This document shows, piece by piece, positions 34,202 through 43,320 of a DNA stretch of 64,000 nt (position 1 is its first letter; each line of letters opens with the position of its first letter). The notes under the pieces were generated by a model. It was not told where the DNA came from, searched no databases, and worked only from the letters and a program-made list of their open reading frames with translations. A program made the translations under genes and the position numbers. The DNA comes from Pseudomonas sp. L5B5. Lineage in GTDB: Bacteria; Pseudomonadota; Gammaproteobacteria; Pseudomonadales; Pseudomonadaceae. Location of the stretch: positions 4,092,001 through 4,156,000 of the forward strand of contig NZ_CP084742.1 in assembly GCF_020520285.1 (NCBI RefSeq). The letters run 5' to 3'.

Positions 34202-34843
34202 ATGCAACTGAAGAACCCCATCCTCGGCCTGTGCCAACAGGCCACTTTCATGCTCAGCGCCGCCAAGGTCGATCAATGCCCGGACGACGCCGGCTTCGAA
34301 GTAGCCTTTGCCGGGCGCTCCAACGCCGGTAAATCCAGCGCCCTGAACACCCTGACCCACGCCAGCCTGGCACGCACCTCGAAGACCCCGGGTCGCACGC
34401 AGTTGCTGAACTTCTTCAAGCTAGACGACGATCGCCGTCTGGTCGACCTGCCAGGCTACGGCTACGCCAAGGTGCCGATTCCGCTGAAGCAGCACTGGCA
34501 GCGTCACCTGGAGGCCTACCTGGGCAGCCGCGAGAGCCTCAAGGGCCTGATCCTGATGATGGATATCCGTCATCCGATGACCGACTTCGACACCTTGATG
34601 CTGGACTGGGCCGTCGCCAGCGGCATGCCCATGCACATCCTGCTGACCAAGGCCGACAAGCTGACCTACGGCGCGGCCAAGAACAGCCTGCTCAAGGTCC
34701 AGTCGCAGATCCGCAAGGGCTGGGGCGAAGCCATCACTATCCAGCTGTTCTCCGCACCCAAGCGCATGGGTCTGGAAGAGGCCTACACCGTGCTGGCGGG
34801 CTGGCTGGAACTGGCCGACAAAGGTGCCGAGATCGAGGCTTGA
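34202..34843 (+). CDS. yihA: Ribosome biogenesis GTP-binding protein YihA/EngB
   Basis: A 213-residue essential GTPase needed for large-subunit ribosome assembly and division. G-motifs are all present: G1 GRSNAGKSS (residues 38-46), G2 [14 protein letters not shown]3 [10 protein letters not shown] and G4 [12 protein letters not shown] 34202 matches the family start; the upstream TTG at 34175 would add nine residues. It is divergent from cytochrome c5 and convergent with the ersA RNA and polA, the same arrangement as yihA-spf-polA in E. coli. Confidence 0.95.
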   Translation: MQLKNPILGLCQQATFMLSAAKVDQCPDDAGFEVAFAGRSNAGKSSALNTLTHASLARTSKTPGRTQLLNFFKLDDDRRLVDLPGYGYAKVPIPLKQHWQRHLEAYLGSRESLKGLILMMDIRHPMTDFDTLMLDWAVASGMPMHILLTKADKLTYGAAKNSLLKVQSQIRKGWGEAITIQLFSAPKRMGLEEAYTVLAGWLELADKGAEIEA

Positions 34844-34881
34844 GAGAGATAAAAATTGTCTGCCCGGTGATCAGGCAAGGC

Positions 34882-34939
34882 AAAAAGTGGCGGGAAAGCG
34901 GAGTTTAGGGGCCTAAATGAGCACTTCCCGCCGCTTTTT
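34882..34939 (+). terminator. Terminator of yihA
   Basis: A long hairpin: outer stem AAAAAGTGGCGGGAA / TTCCCGCCGCTTTTT (one wobble) enclosing an inner TTTAGG/CCTAAA stem. A- and T-runs at the ends allow use in both directions. Confidence 0.85.
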
Positions 34940-34974
34940 AACGCAGCATGGTCGCCACGTAGGCAATTTTCAGG

Positions 34975-35106
34975 CAAAAAAAACCCCGGACTTCATATGG
35001 GGAGGGGGAAGTTCGGGGTTCAAGTTCTAGACCGCTAGGGCGGGGTCCAGATATCTGCCAACACTTAACACAACATAGGAGCATTGAAGGGCTTCACCAG
35101 CCATTC
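34975..35106 (-). ncRNA. ersA: ErsA small regulatory RNA
   Basis: A gene for a roughly 132-base small RNA reading on the minus strand between polA and yihA, the place of Spot 42 in enterics and ErsA in P. aeruginosa. The 3' end is a clear terminator: a 13-bp stem AACCCCGAACTTC / GAAGTCCGGGGTT (one wobble) followed by eight T. Its loop is CCCCCTCCCCATAT, a pyrimidine-rich stretch suited to pairing with ribosome-binding sites. The distance from the AlgU-type -10 box to the terminator gives the same length as ErsA. In P. aeruginosa ErsA acts with Hfq on targets such as algC and oprD. Those targets are not tested here. Confidence 0.8.
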
Positions 35107-35112
35107 AGTACC

Positions 35113-35140
35113 TCTGAGTAGGCATGACTCGATTTAGTTC
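35113..35140 (-). promoter_or_regulatory. AlgU (sigma-22)-type promoter of ersA
   Basis: On the minus strand GAACTA (35140-35135), a 17-base spacer and TCAGA (35117-35113) fit the envelope-stress consensus GAACTT-N16/17-TCTGA. Transcription would start near 35106. ErsA in P. aeruginosa is known to depend on this sigma factor. Confidence 0.65.
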
Positions 35141-35203
35141 CGAGCGCTGCAAAAACTATTGGCAATAAACGATGAAATTTTCCGTGCTAATAGCTTTCCG
35201 CCA

Positions 35204-35236
35204 GTTTTTGCCGCGACACTATGCCGCGGCAAAAAC
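35204..35236 (-). terminator. Terminator of polA
   Basis: A 12-bp perfect stem GTTTTTGCCGCG / CGCGGCAAAAAC with a 9-base loop, 16 bases past the polA stop on the minus strand. It separates polA from ersA. Confidence 0.85.
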
Positions 35237-35251
35237 CGCCATGGAGTCCCC

Positions 35252-38041
35252 TTAATGGGCCTCATCCCAATTGTTTCCCACCCCGACTTCGACCAATAGC
35301 GGTACATCCAGAGTCGCCGCGCCGCTCATGTAGCCGCGGATCTCTTCGCGCACCTGGTCGACCAGGTCCTCGCGCACTTCCAGCACCAGTTCGTCGTGCA
35401 CCTGGAGAATCACCCGGGCATCCAGCCCCGAGGACTGCAGCCAGTTGTCCACCGCCACCATGGCCTTCTTGATGATGTCCGCCGCAGTGCCCTGCATCGG
35501 TGCGTTGATCGCGGTGCGTTCGGCGCCGGCCCGCTCCTGGGGCTTGTTGGAGTTGATCTCCGGCAGGTACAGGCGGCGACCGAAGATGGTTTCGACGTAC
35601 CCCTGGTCGGCCGCCTGGGCGCGGGTACGGTCCATGTATTCACGCACCCCGGGATAGCGGGCGAAGTAGGTATCGATATAGGCCTTGGCCTGCTTGGTAT
35701 CGACGCCGATGTCCTTGCCCAGCTTTTGCGCGCCCATGCCGTAGATCAGGCCGAAGTTGATGGCCTTGGCACTGCGCCGCTGATCGGACGTGACATCCGC
35801 AAGCTCGACCTTGAACACCTCGGCCGCGGTGGCCGTGTGCACGTCCAGGTTGTTGCGAAAGGCATTGAGCAGCCCTTCGTCCCGGGACAGGTGAGCCATG
35901 ATCCGCAGCTCGATCTGCGAGTAGTCCGCCGCCAGCAGCTTGTAGCCAGCCGGGGCGACGAAAGCCTGGCGAATTCGCCGGCCCTCGGCCGTGCGCACCG
36001 GAATGTTCTGCAGGTTCGGGTCGCTGGAGGACAAGCGCCCGGTAGAGGCCACCGCCTGGTGATAGGAGGTGTGGATCCGCCCCGTGCGCGGGTTGATCTG
36101 CTCCGGCAGGCGGTCGGTGTAGGTGCTCTTGAGTTTGCTCATGGAGCGGTACTGCATCAGCACCCGGGGCAGTGGGTAATCGTCTTCGGCCAGCTTGGCC
36201 AGCACCTCTTCGGCGGTCGACGGCTGGCCCTTGGCGGTCTTCTTCAGCACCGGCAGGCCCAGCTTGTCGTAGAGAATGCTGCCCAACTGCTTGGGCGAGC
36301 CCAGATTGAATTCCTCGCCGGCAATCTCGAAGGCCTCGCGCTCCAGGGCCACCATCTTGTCGCCCAGCTCGATGCTCTGCACGCCCAGCAGTTTGTCGTC
36401 CACCAGCGCACCCTGGCGCTCGATACGCGCCAGCACCGGTACCAATGGCATCTCGATGTCGGTCAGCACGCTGGCCAGGCTCGGGATCGCGGTCAGCTTC
36501 TCGAACAGAGCCTGGTGCAGACGCAGGGTCACGTCAGCGTCCTCGGCGGCGTAGGGCCCCGCCTGCTCCAGCGGAATCTGGTCGAAGGTCAGTTGCTTGG
36601 CGCCCTTGCCGGCGATGTCCTGGAAGCTCACGGTGCTGTGGTCCAGGTACTTCTGCGCCAGGCTGTCCATGTCGTGGCGGGTTGCGGTGGAGTTGAGCAC
36701 ATAGGATTCGAGCATGGTGTCGAAGGCCACGCCGCGCATGGTGATGCCATTGGCCTGGTCGCCACCGATGGCGCAGTTGGCCAGGATGTTCATGTCGAAC
36801 TTGGCATGCTGGCCGACCTTGAGCAGCTTGGGGTCCTCCAGCAACGGCTTCAGGGCCAGCAACACGGTGTCGCGGTCCAGCTGCTCCGGCGCGCCCATGT
36901 AGGAATGAGTCAGGGGAACGTAGGCCGCCTCCCCAGCCTTGACCGAGAAGGACAAGCCCACCAGTTGCGCCTGCTGCGCATCGATGCCCGTGGTCTCGGT
37001 ATCGAAGGCGATCAGCTTGGCGCCCTTGAGCTTGTCCAGCCAGGCATCGAAGCGCCCCTGGTCGAGGATGGTTTCGTATTGCAGCTCCAGCGGCGCCTGC
37101 TCGGCCTGGGCCGGGGACTCCAGTGTCAAGGCAGTCGCGGCGGTATCGAGCTCGACGCGCTTGGCATCGCGCCCCAGTTCGTCGATCCAGCTCTTGAACT
37201 CCATCAAGCTGTAGAGCTCCATCAACTTCTCGCGGTCCGGCTCGCGCAGGTGCAGGTCATCCAGCCCCACGTCCAGCGGCACGTCGATCTTGATGGTGGC
37301 CAACTGATAGGAAAGGAAGGCCATTTCCTTGTGCTCTTCGAGCTTGGCCGGCAGGGTCTTGGCTCCCCGGATCGGCAGGGTCGGCACAATGTCGAGCTGC
37401 TCGTACAGCTCCTTGAGGCCACCGTTGACGCCCACCAGCAGGCCGGAGGCGGTTTTCGGACCAATGCCCGGAACGCCAGGAATGTTATCGGAGGAGTCGC
37501 CCATCAACGCCAGGTAATCAATGATCTGCTCGGGAGCGACACCGAATTTCTCCTTTACGCCTTCAACATCCATGCTGCTACCGGACATGGTGTTGACCAG
37601 CGTAATGTGCCCATCCACCAACTGCGCCATGTCCTTGTCACCGGTGGAAATCACCACTGGCCGGGCCGCCGCCGAGCTGCTGCGGGCCAGGGTGCCGATC
37701 ACGTCGTCGGCCTCCACGCCTTCGACGCACAACAGGGGGAAACCCAGGGCGATCACGCTGGCATGCAGGGGCTCGATCTGCACACGCATGTCGTCCGGCA
37801 TGCTTGGGCGGTTGGCTTTGTACTCGGCATACATTTCATCGCGGAAGGTGCCGCCCTTGGCGTCGAACACCACGGCGAACGGGCTGTGCGGGTACTGTTT
37901 ACGCAGGCTCTTGAGCATGTTCAGCACGCCCTTGACCGCGCCGGTCGGCATGCCTCTGGAGGTGGTCAGCGGTGGCAGTGCGTGGAAGGCGCGGTACAGG
38001 TAGGACGATCCGTCCACCAGGACGAGGGGGGCTTGGCTCAT
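35252..38041 (-). CDS. polA: DNA polymerase I
   Basis: A 929-residue repair and Okazaki-fragment polymerase, the same size as the E. coli enzyme. Three domains are visible. The 5'-3' exonuclease spans residues 1-300 ([36 protein letters not shown]). The 3'-5' exonuclease spans about 320-510 and keeps DTETTG and the [10 protein letters not shown] region, so proofreading looks intact. The polymerase spans 520-929 (motif [16 protein letters not shown], motif [17 protein letters not shown], motif [12 protein letters not shown]). ATG 38041 is chosen over an upstream in-frame start at 38053. Confidence 0.97.
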   Translation of the reverse strand: MSQAPLVLVDGSSYLYRAFHALPPLTTSRGMPTGAVKGVLNMLKSLRKQYPHSPFAVVFDAKGGTFRDEMYAEYKANRPSMPDDMRVQIEPLHASVIALGFPLLCVEGVEADDVIGTLARSSSAAARPVVISTGDKDMAQLVDGHITLVNTMSGSSMDVEGVKEKFGVAPEQIIDYLALMGDSSDNIPGVPGIGPKTASGLLVGVNGGLKELYEQLDIVPTLPIRGAKTLPAKLEEHKEMAFLSYQLATIKIDVPLDVGLDDLHLREPDREKLMELYSLMEFKSWIDELGRDAKRVELDTAATALTLESPAQAEQAPLELQYETILDQGRFDAWLDKLKGAKLIAFDTETTGIDAQQAQLVGLSFSVKAGEAAYVPLTHSYMGAPEQLDRDTVLLALKPLLEDPKLLKVGQHAKFDMNILANCAIGGDQANGITMRGVAFDTMLESYVLNSTATRHDMDSLAQKYLDHSTVSFQDIAGKGAKQLTFDQIPLEQAGPYAAEDADVTLRLHQALFEKLTAIPSLASVLTDIEMPLVPVLARIERQGALVDDKLLGVQSIELGDKMVALEREAFEIAGEEFNLGSPKQLGSILYDKLGLPVLKKTAKGQPSTAEEVLAKLAEDDYPLPRVLMQYRSMSKLKSTYTDRLPEQINPRTGRIHTSYHQAVASTGRLSSSDPNLQNIPVRTAEGRRIRQAFVAPAGYKLLAADYSQIELRIMAHLSRDEGLLNAFRNNLDVHTATAAEVFKVELADVTSDQRRSAKAINFGLIYGMGAQKLGKDIGVDTKQAKAYIDTYFARYPGVREYMDRTRAQAADQGYVETIFGRRLYLPEINSNKPQERAGAERTAINAPMQGTAADIIKKAMVAVDNWLQSSGLDARVILQVHDELVLEVREDLVDQVREEIRGYMSGAATLDVPLLVEVGVGNNWDEAH

Positions 38042-38115
38042 GAGTAGGATCAACCTTTTGGGCGGGTCCGGCGCTAGAATAGCGGGACCGTTGACGACAA
38101 AGGGACAAGGTTATC

Positions 38116-38403
38116 ATGCGCACACTAAATCGCTTGCTGCTGGCCAGCCTGATTGCACTCTCTCCCGTGGCAGTGATCGCCGCAGAAGATGCTCCATCGG
38201 CAGACCCGGAAGTGACCATTCGCACGGAAGGTGACAAGACCATCCAGGAATACCGGCAAAATGGCTTCCTGTATGCCATCAAGGTCACACCCAAGGGTGG
38301 CAAACCCTATTTCCTGGTGCGCGCTGATGGCTCCGACGGCAATTTCATCCGTTCGGATCAGCCGGATATGCTGATCCCTTCGTGGAAAATCTTCGAGTGG
38401 TAA
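38116..38403 (+). CDS. DUF2782 exported protein
   Basis: A 95-residue protein with a signal peptide (ending VIAA) and a DUF2782 domain: EVTIRTEGDKTIQEYRQNG, YAIKVTPKGGKPYFLV and a terminal PSWKIFEW. It is conserved beside polA and thrB in pseudomonads. Function unknown. It is divergent from polA across 74 bases and 65 bases before thrB in the same direction, so it probably shares thrB transcription. Confidence 0.9.
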   Translation: MRTLNRLLLASLIALSPVAVIAAEDAPSADPEVTIRTEGDKTIQEYRQNGFLYAIKVTPKGGKPYFLVRADGSDGNFIRSDQPDMLIPSWKIFEW

Positions 38404-38468
38404 GCCACTCCCATTTCAACTCAATGGCGCCGTCTCGATAGCGGCGCCCGTACTGGCAGTTCTCAACC

Positions 38469-39419
38469 ATGTCTGTGTTCACCCCCCTGGCTCGGCCCGA
38501 GCTGGAAACCTTTCTCGCCCCGTACGGGCTCGGCCGCCTGCTTGACTTCCAGGGGATTGCCGCTGGTAGCGAAAACACCAATTTCTTCATCAGCCTGGAG
38601 CAGGGCGAATTCGTCCTGACCCTGGTCGAGCGCGGCCCGATCCAGGAAATGCCGTTCTTCATCGAGTTGCTGGACGTACTGCACGAAGCGGACCTGCCTG
38701 TGCCCTACGCCCTGCGCACCACTGACGGCATCGCCCTGCGGGAACTGGCTGGCAAGCCGGCGCTGCTGCAACCGCGCCTGGCCGGCAAGCACGTCAAGCA
38801 GGCCAATGCCCAGCACTGCGTCCAGGTCGGCGAGCTGCTGGGTCACCTGCACGTGGCCACCAAGGACAACATGATCAAGCGCAAGACCGATCGCGGCCTG
38901 GACTGGATGCAGGGAGAAGGCGCAAAACTGCTGCCGCACCTGGATAGCGCGGCCCAGGAACTGCTGCAGCGGGCGCTGGATGAAATCGTCGCCCAGAAGA
39001 CCAGCATCCTCGCCCTGCCGCGGGCCAACATCCATGCCGACCTGTTCCGTGACAACGCCATGTTCGAAGGCACCCACCTGACCGGCCTGATCGACTTCTA
39101 CAACGCTTGCTCGGGACCGATGCTGTACGACGTGGCCATTGCCCTGAACGACTGGTGCTCCGACGCCGAAGGTGTGCTCGATGGCCAGCGCGCCCGCGCC
39201 CTGCTGGGCGCCTACGCGGCCCTGCGGCCCTTCACCGCCGCCGAGGCCGAGTTGTGGCCAACCATCCTGCGGGTGGCCTGCGTGCGTTTCTGGCTGTCAC
39301 GCCTGATCGCTGCCGAGACCTTCGCTGGCCAGGACGTGCTGATTCACGACCCGATGGAGTTCCAGCGCTACCTGGCGCAGCGCCAGCACGTCAGCGTAGC
39401 CCTGCCGTTCGCCCTCTGA
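38469..39419 (+). CDS. thrB: Homoserine kinase ThrB (aminoglycoside-phosphotransferase-like type)
   Basis: A 316-residue cytoplasmic kinase that phosphorylates L-homoserine in threonine biosynthesis. It is the pseudomonad type, related to choline/aminoglycoside kinases rather than the GHMP family. It shows SENTNFFISLEQGEFVLTL, the catalytic loop ALPRANIHADLFRDNAMF and the metal-binding LTGLIDFYNACSGPMLYDV. The length is typical. It is followed by a REP-like hairpin before the convergent znuA. Confidence 0.95.
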   Translation: MSVFTPLARPELETFLAPYGLGRLLDFQGIAAGSENTNFFISLEQGEFVLTLVERGPIQEMPFFIELLDVLHEADLPVPYALRTTDGIALRELAGKPALLQPRLAGKHVKQANAQHCVQVGELLGHLHVATKDNMIKRKTDRGLDWMQGEGAKLLPHLDSAAQELLQRALDEIVAQKTSILALPRANIHADLFRDNAMFEGTHLTGLIDFYNACSGPMLYDVAIALNDWCSDAEGVLDGQRARALLGAYAALRPFTAAEAELWPTILRVACVRFWLSRLIAAETFAGQDVLIHDPMEFQRYLAQRQHVSVALPFAL

Positions 39420-39423
39420 AACG

Positions 39424-39480
39424 CTTCGCGGGCCAGACCGCTCCTGCGCTGTCATGGCAAGAGCAGGCTGGCCCGCGAAG
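39424..39480. repeat. REP-like hairpin between thrB and znuA
   Basis: A 13-bp inverted repeat CTTCGCGGGCCAG / CTGGCCCGCGAAG encloses 31 bases that include CGCTCCTGCGCTG, a form common between convergent genes in fluorescent pseudomonads. It probably acts as a two-way transcription barrier. Confidence 0.7.
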
Positions 39481-39506
39481 AAGAGGTCCCCAGCTGGAAC
39501 GTCCGA

Positions 39507-40436
39507 CTACAGCTGCTCCAGGCAGCCTGCCAGATCATTCCCCAGCTTCTCCAGCACCTGCTCGTAGCCCGTCGCGGAAGCCGGGGTGTAGCCACCCAGG
39601 GCATCCAGCTCGGCCAGCTTCACCGGCAAACCGGCCACCAGGGTTTCTGCCAGCCGCGGGCGCAGCGGCGGTTCGCTGAACACGCAAGTCTTGCCGACCT
39701 GTTGCAGGCGGGCGCGCATGGCTGCCACATGCTGGGCTCCGGGCTGCACTTCGGCGGCAACACTGAACACCCCGGTGTGCTTGAGGCCATAGGCGTCCTC
39801 GAAATAATCGAAGGCTTCATGGAAGACGAAGTACGGCTTGCCGGCGATGCCCGCCAGGCGAGCCTTCAGGCGGGTATCCAGAGCATCCAGGCGCTCGCTG
39901 AAGGCCTTCAGGTTGTCCTGGTACCGCGCGGCATTGGCCGGATCGGCAGCGCTCAGGTCGGCCGCCATGCGGGTGGCGATCACCCGGGCGTTGACCGGCG
40001 ACAGCCAGAGATGCGCATCCAGGGTGCCCGGCCGATGATCGTGGTCATGTTCATCGGCCTCTTCGGCGTGGGAGTGGCTGTCTTCGGAAAAATGCCGAAG
40101 CTTCATGCCGGGCAGGTCCTGTACCGCCACCGAGGGCAGGCCGCGGCCCTTCAGGACACGCGGCAGGAAACCTTCCATGTCCGGGCCGATCCAGTACAGC
40201 AGGTCGACGCTCTGCACCTTGCGCACATCGGAGGGGCGCAGCGCGTAGTTGTGCGGCGAGGCGCCCGGCGGCAGCAACACTTCGGGAATCGCCACGCCAT
40301 CCTGCACGGCTGCGGCAATCAGCTGCAGCGGCTTGATGCTGGTCAGTACCCGGACGTCGGCCTGGGCCGAACCGATCGCGAACAAGCTGAAGGCAAAAGC
40401 GACAAAAAGACGAAAAAGTCGGGGCACGATGAACAC
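39507..40436 (-). CDS. znuA: Zinc ABC transporter substrate-binding protein ZnuA
   Basis: A 309-residue periplasmic zinc-binding protein with a signal peptide (ending SAQA). Zinc ligands lie in PPGASPHNYALRPSD and DAHLWLSPVNAR, with a further His in YFVFHEAFDYFEDAYG. A His/Asp/Glu-rich loop (HSHAEEADEHDHDH) captures zinc, as in other ZnuA proteins. It is transcribed divergently from zur-znuC-znuB across 57 bases, where a Zur-box-like site lies, so zinc should repress both directions. Confidence 0.95.
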   Translation of the reverse strand: MFIVPRLFRLFVAFAFSLFAIGSAQADVRVLTSIKPLQLIAAAVQDGVAIPEVLLPPGASPHNYALRPSDVRKVQSVDLLYWIGPDMEGFLPRVLKGRGLPSVAVQDLPGMKLRHFSEDSHSHAEEADEHDHDHRPGTLDAHLWLSPVNARVIATRMAADLSAADPANAARYQDNLKAFSERLDALDTRLKARLAGIAGKPYFVFHEAFDYFEDAYGLKHTGVFSVAAEVQPGAQHVAAMRARLQQVGKTCVFSEPPLRPRLAETLVAGLPVKLAELDALGGYTPASATGYEQVLEKLGNDLAGCLEQL

Positions 40437-40454
40437 TCGAAGAGGCGATAGCGG

Positions 40455-40467
40455 GTAACATAATAAC
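40455..40467. promoter_or_regulatory. Zur-box-like site between znuA and zur
   Basis: GTAACATAATAAC (reverse complement GTTATTATGTTAC) is the only AT-rich dyad in the 57-base divergent gap. It resembles Zur/Fur-family operators of the GTTATnnnATAAC kind. Single-site control of both operons is inferred. Confidence 0.55.
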
Positions 40468-40493
40468 GTCTCTCACCAACCTCGTCGCCGCTC

Positions 40494-40976
40494 ATGCCTA
40501 AAACACCCCTCGCCAGCCGACCACACGACCACTCTCACTGCGTGCACAACGCACTGTCGGAGGCCGATGCCCTGTGCACACGGCAGGGCCTGCGCCTGAC
40601 CGCGCTGCGCCGACGGGTGCTCGAGCTGGTCTGGCAAAGCCACAAGCCCCTGGGCGCCTACGACATCCTGGCGGTGCTCAGCGAGCAGGACGGTCGCCGC
40701 GCCGCCCCGCCCACCGTCTACCGCGCCCTGGATTTCCTCCTGGAAAACGGCCTGGTGCACCGCATCGCCTCGCTCAACGCCTTCGTCGGCTGCAACCATC
40801 CGGAACACGCGCACCAGGGCCAGTTCCTGATCTGCCGCGAGTGCCACGCGGCCATCGAGCTCGAACAGAAATCCATCAGCGACGCGATCATCAACAGCGC
40901 CCGCGACGTCGGCTTCGTGGTCGAAGGCCAGACCGTCGAGGTGGTCGGGCTCTGCTCGGGCTGCCAGGGGGCTTGA
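40494..40976 (+). CDS. zur: Zinc uptake regulator Zur (Fur family)
   Basis: A 160-residue zinc-sensing repressor. A winged-helix domain (residues about 25-95; [20 protein letters not shown] and [19 protein letters not shown]) precedes a dimerisation domain. The structural zinc site is the paired CRECH and CSGC cysteines, and the sensory His residues include [10 protein letters not shown]. The His-rich N-terminus is also typical. It leads zur-znuC-znuB, with a one-base overlap into znuC, so its own operon is likely autoregulated. Confidence 0.94.
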   Translation: MPKTPLASRPHDHSHCVHNALSEADALCTRQGLRLTALRRRVLELVWQSHKPLGAYDILAVLSEQDGRRAAPPTVYRALDFLLENGLVHRIASLNAFVGCNHPEHAHQGQFLICRECHAAIELEQKSISDAIINSARDVGFVVEGQTVEVVGLCSGCQGA

Positions 40977-41746
40977 TGAGCACTGCATTGATCCGCCTCG
41001 AGCAGGTCGGGGTGACCTTTGCCGGGCAGAGCGTGCTGGACAACATCCAGCTCAGCGTCGAACCCGGACAGATCGTCACCCTGATCGGCCCCAATGGCGC
41101 CGGCAAGACCACCCTGGTACGCGCCGTGCTCGGCCTGCTCAAGCCCGACACCGGCAGCGTCTGGCGCAAGCCCCGGTTGCGGGTCGGCTACATGCCGCAA
41201 AAACTCCACGTCGACCCGACCCTGCCCCTGTCGGTCCTGCGTTTCCTGCGCCTGGTGCCCGGAGTGGACCGCACCCGTGCCCTGGCGGCACTCAAGGAAG
41301 TGGGCGCCGAGCAGGTGATCGACAGCCCCGTGCAGAGCATTTCCGGCGGAGAAATGCAGCGGGTGCTGCTGGCCCGGGCGCTGCTGCGCGAGCCAGAGCT
41401 GCTGGTGCTGGACGAGCCGGTGCAAGGCGTCGATGTGGCCGGCCAGGCCGAACTCTACAGCCTGATCACCCGCCTGCGGGACCGCCACGGCTGTGGCGTG
41501 CTGATGGTCTCCCACGACCTGCACCTGGTGATGAGCACCACCGACCAGGTGGTCTGCCTCAACCGTCATGTCTGCTGCTCCGGCCACCCCGAGCAGGTCA
41601 GCGGCGATCCGGCCTTCGTCGAGCTGTTCGGCAAGAACGCCCCGAGCCTGGCGATCTATCACCACCATCACGATCACGCCCACGACCTGCATGGCTCGGT
41701 CGTGGTCCAGCCCCATGTCCACGGAGAAAACTGCAAGCATGGCTGA
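40976..41746 (+). CDS. znuC: Zinc ABC transporter ATP-binding protein ZnuC
   Basis: A 256-residue ATPase with Walker A GPNGAGKT, signature [17 protein letters not shown] and Walker [13 protein letters not shown]. The SGGEMQR form and the His-rich C-terminus ([14 protein letters not shown], ending [10 protein letters not shown]) are characteristic of ZnuC. It powers zinc import with ZnuA and ZnuB. ATG overlaps the zur stop (TGATG), and the 3' end overlaps znuB by eight bases. Confidence 0.96.
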   Translation: MSTALIRLEQVGVTFAGQSVLDNIQLSVEPGQIVTLIGPNGAGKTTLVRAVLGLLKPDTGSVWRKPRLRVGYMPQKLHVDPTLPLSVLRFLRLVPGVDRTRALAALKEVGAEQVIDSPVQSISGGEMQRVLLARALLREPELLVLDEPVQGVDVAGQAELYSLITRLRDRHGCGVLMVSHDLHLVMSTTDQVVCLNRHVCCSGHPEQVSGDPAFVELFGKNAPSLAIYHHHHDHAHDLHGSVVVQPHVHGENCKHG

Positions 41747-42527
41747 TTTCCTGCTGTATGCCCTGCTCGCAGGTTTGTCCCTGGCCCTGGTCGCCGGCCC
41801 CCTGGGCTCCTTCGTAGTCTGGCGGCGCATGGCCTATTTCGGCGACACCCTGTCCCACGCCGCGCTGCTGGGGGTGGCCCTGGGCTTCCTGCTGGATGTC
41901 AGCCCGGCGGTGGCGGTCACCGTGGGCTGCCTGCTGCTGGCAGTACTGCTGGTGACCCTGCAACAGCGCCAGCCCCTGGCATCCGACACACTGCTGGGGA
42001 TTCTTGCCCCCAGCACCCTGTCTCTGGGCCTGGTGGTACTAAGCTTCATGCATGAAGTGCGAATCGACCTGATGGCCTATCTGTTCGGCGACCTGCTGGC
42101 GATCAGCCCCGGCGACCTGGCATGGATCCTCGGCGGCAGCGCAGCCGTGCTGTTGTTGCTGGTGGCGCTGTGGCGGCCGTTGCTGGCAATCACCGTGCAC
42201 GAGGAGCTGGCCAGGGTCGAGGGCCTGCCCGTGGCCTCGCTGCGCATGGCGCTGATGCTGCTGATCGCAGTGGTGATCGCCGTGGCGATGAAGATCGTCG
42301 GGGTACTGCTGATCACCTCCCTGCTGATCATTCCGGCCGCTGCGGCACAGCGTCACGCCCGCTCGCCGGAGCAGATGGCCCTGGGCGCCAGCCTCCTGGG
42401 CATGCTGGCCGTGGTCGGCGGGCTGGCCTTGTCCTGGTTCAAGGACACCCCGGCCGGGCCATCGATCGTGGTCACGGCCGCCGCACTGTTTCTGCTGAGT
42501 TTTGTTCTGCCCCGTCGAGGGGTGTAG
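41739..42527 (+). CDS. znuB: Zinc ABC transporter permease ZnuB
   Basis: A 262-residue inner-membrane permease of the ABC-3 family with about eight helices. Typical sequences are [20 protein letters not shown] and [20 protein letters not shown]. It forms the channel of the high-affinity zinc importer. The gene starts inside the end of znuC (eight-base overlap), so the two are translationally coupled. A lipoprotein gene follows after 37 bases. Confidence 0.96.
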   Translation: MADFLLYALLAGLSLALVAGPLGSFVVWRRMAYFGDTLSHAALLGVALGFLLDVSPAVAVTVGCLLLAVLLVTLQQRQPLASDTLLGILAPSTLSLGLVVLSFMHEVRIDLMAYLFGDLLAISPGDLAWILGGSAAVLLLLVALWRPLLAITVHEELARVEGLPVASLRMALMLLIAVVIAVAMKIVGVLLITSLLIIPAAAAQRHARSPEQMALGASLLGMLAVVGGLALSWFKDTPAGPSIVVTAAALFLLSFVLPRRGV

Positions 42528-42564
42528 ACTTGCTCGCTTTTTGCGCAATTAGAGAGTCGCAGGA

Positions 42565-43284
42565 ATGAAGCCGTTCGCCTCCCGTTATCTGCTCCTTGTC
42601 GCATTCTCCCTGCTGCTGGGGGCTTGCCAAAGCACGCCACCGGCCGCCACCGAGGTCCCCGATGCGCGGGCCACGGCCATTGCACAGCTGCAACAAAGCA
42701 TCGCCAGCAACGAACTGGCGACCGCCGAGGACCAGTTGGGCACCCTGCAGGCACAAACGCCGGACGACCCACAACTGGTGCAGTACCAGCGCCAGCTGGC
42801 CGAGGCCTACCTGCAGCGCAGCCAGATCGTCCTGCAGAAGGGCGATGTGAACGCCGCAGCCACCGCCTTGAGCCGTGCCCGGGCCCTGATGCCCAAGGCG
42901 CCGGCCCTGACCGGCGGCGTCAACAGCGCCATCGCCCACGCCCGCAAGGCCGAACTGGACAAGGCCGAAGCCGCCCTGAAGGCCGCCGAAGCGCGACCAC
43001 CGGCCAGGCTCATCGACCCTGCGGCGCCCAGCAGCACCATCGCCCTGAACGTCACCGATATCCGCAAGCTGCGGCATCAGCTCGATGCCCTGGCCGCCGA
43101 CGTGGTGAACTACCAGTGCGACGTCACTCTCCAGGTGCCGCGCACCGAAGACTATCCCTGGCTCTCGACCCTGCTGGGCAAGCGGGTGAAGAAGCTCGAT
43201 CCCGCCTTCGACCAGAAGATCAGCCGGCAGATCGTGCGCCACGTACCGGCCCAGGTCGTCCTGACCCCACGCCAGGCGCAATGA
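42565..43284 (+). CDS. PA5502-family lipoprotein
   Basis: A 239-residue lipoprotein. The signal peptide ends in lipobox LGAC (C20). The mature part is helical and TPR-like (residues about 30-150; Leu/Ala/Gln-rich repeats such as AEAYLQRSQIVLQKGDVNAA) with a C-terminal domain that includes the single pair RTEDYPWLSTLLGKRVKKLD. It is conserved after znuB in pseudomonads, probably in the same transcript. The link to zinc is positional only; function unknown. Confidence 0.8.
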   Translation: MKPFASRYLLLVAFSLLLGACQSTPPAATEVPDARATAIAQLQQSIASNELATAEDQLGTLQAQTPDDPQLVQYQRQLAEAYLQRSQIVLQKGDVNAAATALSRARALMPKAPALTGGVNSAIAHARKAELDKAEAALKAAEARPPARLIDPAAPSSTIALNVTDIRKLRHQLDALAADVVNYQCDVTLQVPRTEDYPWLSTLLGKRVKKLDPAFDQKISRQIVRHVPAQVVLTPRQAQ

Positions 43285-43286
43285 CA

Positions 43287-43316
43287 GTGGCCGGCAGCCC
43301 ACGGGCTGCCGGCCAC
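43287..43316. terminator. Bidirectional hairpin between znu operon and katE
   Basis: A 14-bp perfect stem GTGGCCGGCAGCCC / GGGCTGCCGGCCAC with a two-base centre lies between two convergent stop codons. It lacks a T-run but is very stable. Confidence 0.75.
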
Positions 43317-43320
43317 CACC

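Noticed and set aside
35396..38047. 883-codon plus-strand frame opposite polA
   Set aside because: Antisense shadow of polA, with no recognisable domains and biased His/Gln/Val composition.
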